A stretch of 5,389 bases of DNA, from positions 1 to 5,389 of the forward strand of contig JAKAGN010000222.1 in assembly GCA_021815525.1 (NCBI GenBank). Reading direction: 5' to 3'. A program made the position numbers and the translations under genes. The notes under the pieces were generated by a model, which was not told where the DNA came from, ran no database searches, and was given only the letters and a program-made list of their open reading frames with translations. Shown here piece after piece: positions 3,530-5,389 of this stretch (position 1 is its first letter; each line of letters opens with the position of its first letter). The DNA is from Deltaproteobacteria bacterium. Its GTDB lineage: Bacteria > Desulfobacterota > Desulfobacteria > Desulfobacterales > Desulfatibacillaceae.

Positions 3530-5389
3530 ATGCAACGTTTTGCCATGCGCGCCGGGCTGTTGGCCCTGGTTCTTCTCGCGGCCGCGGGCTTGCCGGGCTT
3601 CGGTGCGCAGGGGACCTTCGCGGGGGAGGGCGCCGCGCGGGGCGTCGCGGTGAAACCCCTGCCGGCGGTGAACCCGGCGGGCCGCCAGTGGCTGATCCTG
3701 ATAGGCATAGACGATTACGCCGATAACCGGGTGGCGCCGGATCTGAAGTCCTGCAAGGCCGACATGGAGGCGCTCCGGGACCTCTTGATCTCCCGCTTCG
3801 GCTACCGGCGCGAAAACGTGGTGGAGCTTTACGACCTGGACGCCACCGCCCGGAACATCCAGCGCACCATCTACGACATGCTGAAGAAGGTGGGCGAAAA
3901 CGACACCGTGATCATAGCGTATGCGGGCCACGGCTACTACGACAAGGACACGCGCCTCGGCTGGTGGTTCCCCTCCGACACCGAAAGCCCGGCCGACGGC
4001 ATCCCCAACAGCACGGTAAGGGACTGGTGCGCGGCCTTCAAGGCCAAGAAGGTTCTCGTCATAGCCGACTCCTGCTTTTCGGGCTCGCTTCTGTCCAGGG
4101 AGGGCTTCACCGAGGACGCGACCCTCAAAAGCCGCGAGATACTGGCCGCGGGCGGTCTTCAGCCCGTTGCCGACTCGGGCTCGCCGGACGGGCTGCACTC
4201 CGTCTTCAACCATTATCTCCGCGCGGCCCTCACCCGGCTGGCCGACCAGGGAAAGCCCTTCGTAACCAACGATCTTTACGTGGACCTCTACACGCCGGTG
4301 AAGGCCAACAGCAGCCAGGAGCCCCAGAAGGGCATCATGGAGGGCGCGTTCCACGAGGGCGGGCAGTTCCTGTTTTATCCGTCGGGGGCCGCGGCAAGGC
4401 CGGTGAAGCCGGTGACCGCGCCCGCCGCGGGCCTGCCTTCGCCCGGCGGAATGCAGTTCGACGACATAGAAAAGGCCGCGGAGGAGCAGAGAAAGGCGCG
4501 GGAATCGTGGGCCGCCTGGCAGGCCGAACGCACCCGGGAGTATGAAAAGGTCGATGCCTACGACAAGGACGAGGCCCTTACGCCCGACCAGAAGGCCGAA
4601 GCCTGGGACAGGATGCTGGCCGTTCTGGCCCAGGAAAACCCCTACTCAGTGGACGACGACTCCATGAGGGAGCACGCCCGCATCCGCCGCGACCACTGGA
4701 AGGAAGAAGCGGCCAAGGCGCTGACCCCGGCCCCGGCCCAGGCCCCGGGCGCGGCGAAGGGCGCCGGCGCGCCCACGCCCGAAAACAGCGTTGGAATGAA
4801 GTTCGTATATTGCCCGCCCGGGACCTTCATGATGGGAAGCCCGGAATCTGAGCCTGGGCATTCGTCGGAGGAGAGCCCCCAACACAGGGTTAACCTCACG
4901 CGGGGCTTTTTCATGCAGGTGACAGAGGTCACCCAGGGCCAGTGGAAGGCCGTTATGGGGACGAACCCATCCCACTACAAGGATTGCGGGGATGAGTGCC
5001 CTTTGGAAAGGGTTACGTGGTATGATGTCCAGGAGTTTTTGAAGCGCCTGAACGAGCTTGAAAACACCACCCGTTACCGCCTTCCCACCGAGGCCGAGTG
5101 GGAGTACGCCTGCCGGGCTGGAAGCACCACCGCCTATTACTGGGGAAAGGGTGACGGCATCGGCGACTACGCCTGGTACAGCGAAAATTCGGGCGGCACA
5201 ACGCATCCCGTTGCAAGAAAGCTTCCCAACGCGTGGGGCCTTTACGACATGAGCGGCAATGTTTGGGAATGGTGCAGCGACATCTACGACGTGGGATACT
5301 ACGCCTCCGCCCCCCCCGAAAATGACCCTCCGGGCCCAGGTCCCGATGCCGGTTCGGGCCACGTGAGCCGCGGGGGATCCTGGTGCTTC
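3530..5389 (+). CDS. Exported caspase-like protease (C14) fused to FGE-sulfatase/C-type-lectin-fold domain, 3' partial
   Basis: The first 620 residues of a multidomain protein; the frame is open to the window end. Residues 1 to about 26 are a signal peptide (Arg3 and Arg7, hydrophobic core 9-21, cleavage near 25-31), so it is probably exported; no lipobox Cys is seen. Residues 52-284 are a caspase-hemoglobinase fold of the metacaspase/orthocaspase type, with GIDDY at 59-63, catalytic His134 in YAGHG and catalytic Cys182 in DSCFSG. Asp180, two residues before the Cys, matches the acidic position that gives metacaspases Arg/Lys specificity. Residues 308-397 are a charged, helical linker (NPYS at 370-373), followed by an Ala/Pro-rich hinge to 417. 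From 418 an FGE-sulfatase (SUMF1/EgtB/PvdO) domain begins, with NSVGMKFV at 419-426, RLPTEAEWEYACRAG at 517-531, GLYDMSGNVWEWCSD at 570-584 and RGGSW at 614-618. Roughly 35-50 residues of that domain are missing. Such domains are often non-catalytic lectin-fold binding modules. The substrate is unknown. Confidence 0.93.
   Translation, partial: MQRFAMRAGLLALVLLAAAGLPGFGAQGTFAGEGAARGVAVKPLPAVNPAGRQWLILIGIDDYADNRVAPDLKSCKADMEALRDLLISRFGYRRENVVELYDLDATARNIQRTIYDMLKKVGENDTVIIAYAGHGYYDKDTRLGWWFPSDTESPADGIPNSTVRDWCAAFKAKKVLVIADSCFSGSLLSREGFTEDATLKSREILAAGGLQPVADSGSPDGLHSVFNHYLRAALTRLADQGKPFVTNDLYVDLYTPVKANSSQEPQKGIMEGAFHEGGQFLFYPSGAAARPVKPVTAPAAGLPSPGGMQFDDIEKAAEEQRKARESWAAWQAERTREYEKVDAYDKDEALTPDQKAEAWDRMLAVLAQENPYSVDDDSMREHARIRRDHWKEEAAKALTPAPAQAPGAAKGAGAPTPENSVGMKFVYCPPGTFMMGSPESEPGHSSEESPQHRVNLTRGFFMQVTEVTQGQWKAVMGTNPSHYKDCGDECPLERVTWYDVQEFLKRLNELENTTRYRLPTEAEWEYACRAGSTTAYYWGKGDGIGDYAWYSENSGGTTHPVARKLPNAWGLYDMSGNVWEWCSDIYDVGYYASAPPENDPPGPGPDAGSGHVSRGGSWCF

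Noticed and set aside
5363..5389. Catalytic formylglycine-generating activity of the C-terminal domain
   Set aside because: True FGE enzymes carry a pair of copper-binding cysteines just after the GGSF-type motif. Here Cys619 follows GGSW at a shifted position and the rest is outside the window, so catalysis cannot be supported.
1..5389. CRISPR arrays, tRNA or rRNA genes, insertion sequences
   Set aside because: No regularly spaced direct repeats, no tRNA-like cloverleaf or rRNA segments, and no transposase-like frame or terminal inverted repeats were found on reading both strands.

Overview
The window is GC-rich DNA (about two-thirds G+C by eye) with strong G/C preference at third codon positions. 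It contains two protein-coding genes cut by the window edges, one complete gene, and two non-coding gaps that hold most of the regulatory-looking structure. The base composition, the style of the caspase/FGE protein and the large alanine-rich unknown protein suggest a deltaproteobacterium of the Desulfobacterota type. That is inference only; no marker gene here fixes the taxon.

Layout. (1) Positions 1-1551, minus strand: the first 517 residues of a large, helix-rich cytosolic protein that I cannot assign to a family; its C-terminus lies beyond position 1. (2) Positions 1552-1935: a 384-bp gap with no gene. On the minus strand it holds a good sigma-70-type promoter (TTTACA-N17-TTAAAT) that would give gene 1 a leader of about 245 nt. 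Within that leader are a four-tract G-quadruplex motif, a perfect 14-bp inverted repeat that shares sequence with the quadruplex, and a second copy of the same G-rich heptamer next to the start codon. Together these look like a possible RNA switch. An AT-rich stretch upstream of the promoter carries three CTGT/ACAG half-sites spaced exactly 11 bp apart. (3) Positions 1936-3285, minus strand: complete rarA (mgsA), the replication-associated recombination AAA+ ATPase. (4) Positions 3286-3529: a divergent intergenic region with two hairpins, one of them about 30 nt upstream of the next start codon. (5) Positions 3530-5389, plus strand: the first 620 residues of an exported caspase-like (peptidase C14/metacaspase-type) protease fused, through a helical linker and an Ala/Pro-rich hinge, to an FGE-sulfatase (SUMF1-type, C-type-lectin-fold) domain. 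It runs off the end just after the conserved GGSW motif.

RarA is a housekeeping replication-repair gene, and nothing ties it functionally to its neighbours. The unknown gene appears to have its own promoter downstream of rarA, and the protease gene is divergent from both. The most interesting parts are the exported protease-plus-lectin-fold architecture, whose C-terminal module has about twice the A/T-ending codon frequency of the rest of the gene, and the structured leader of the unknown gene. The window ends exactly where a diversity-generating retroelement variable region would start if this were a variable protein, so the sequence just downstream is the key missing evidence.
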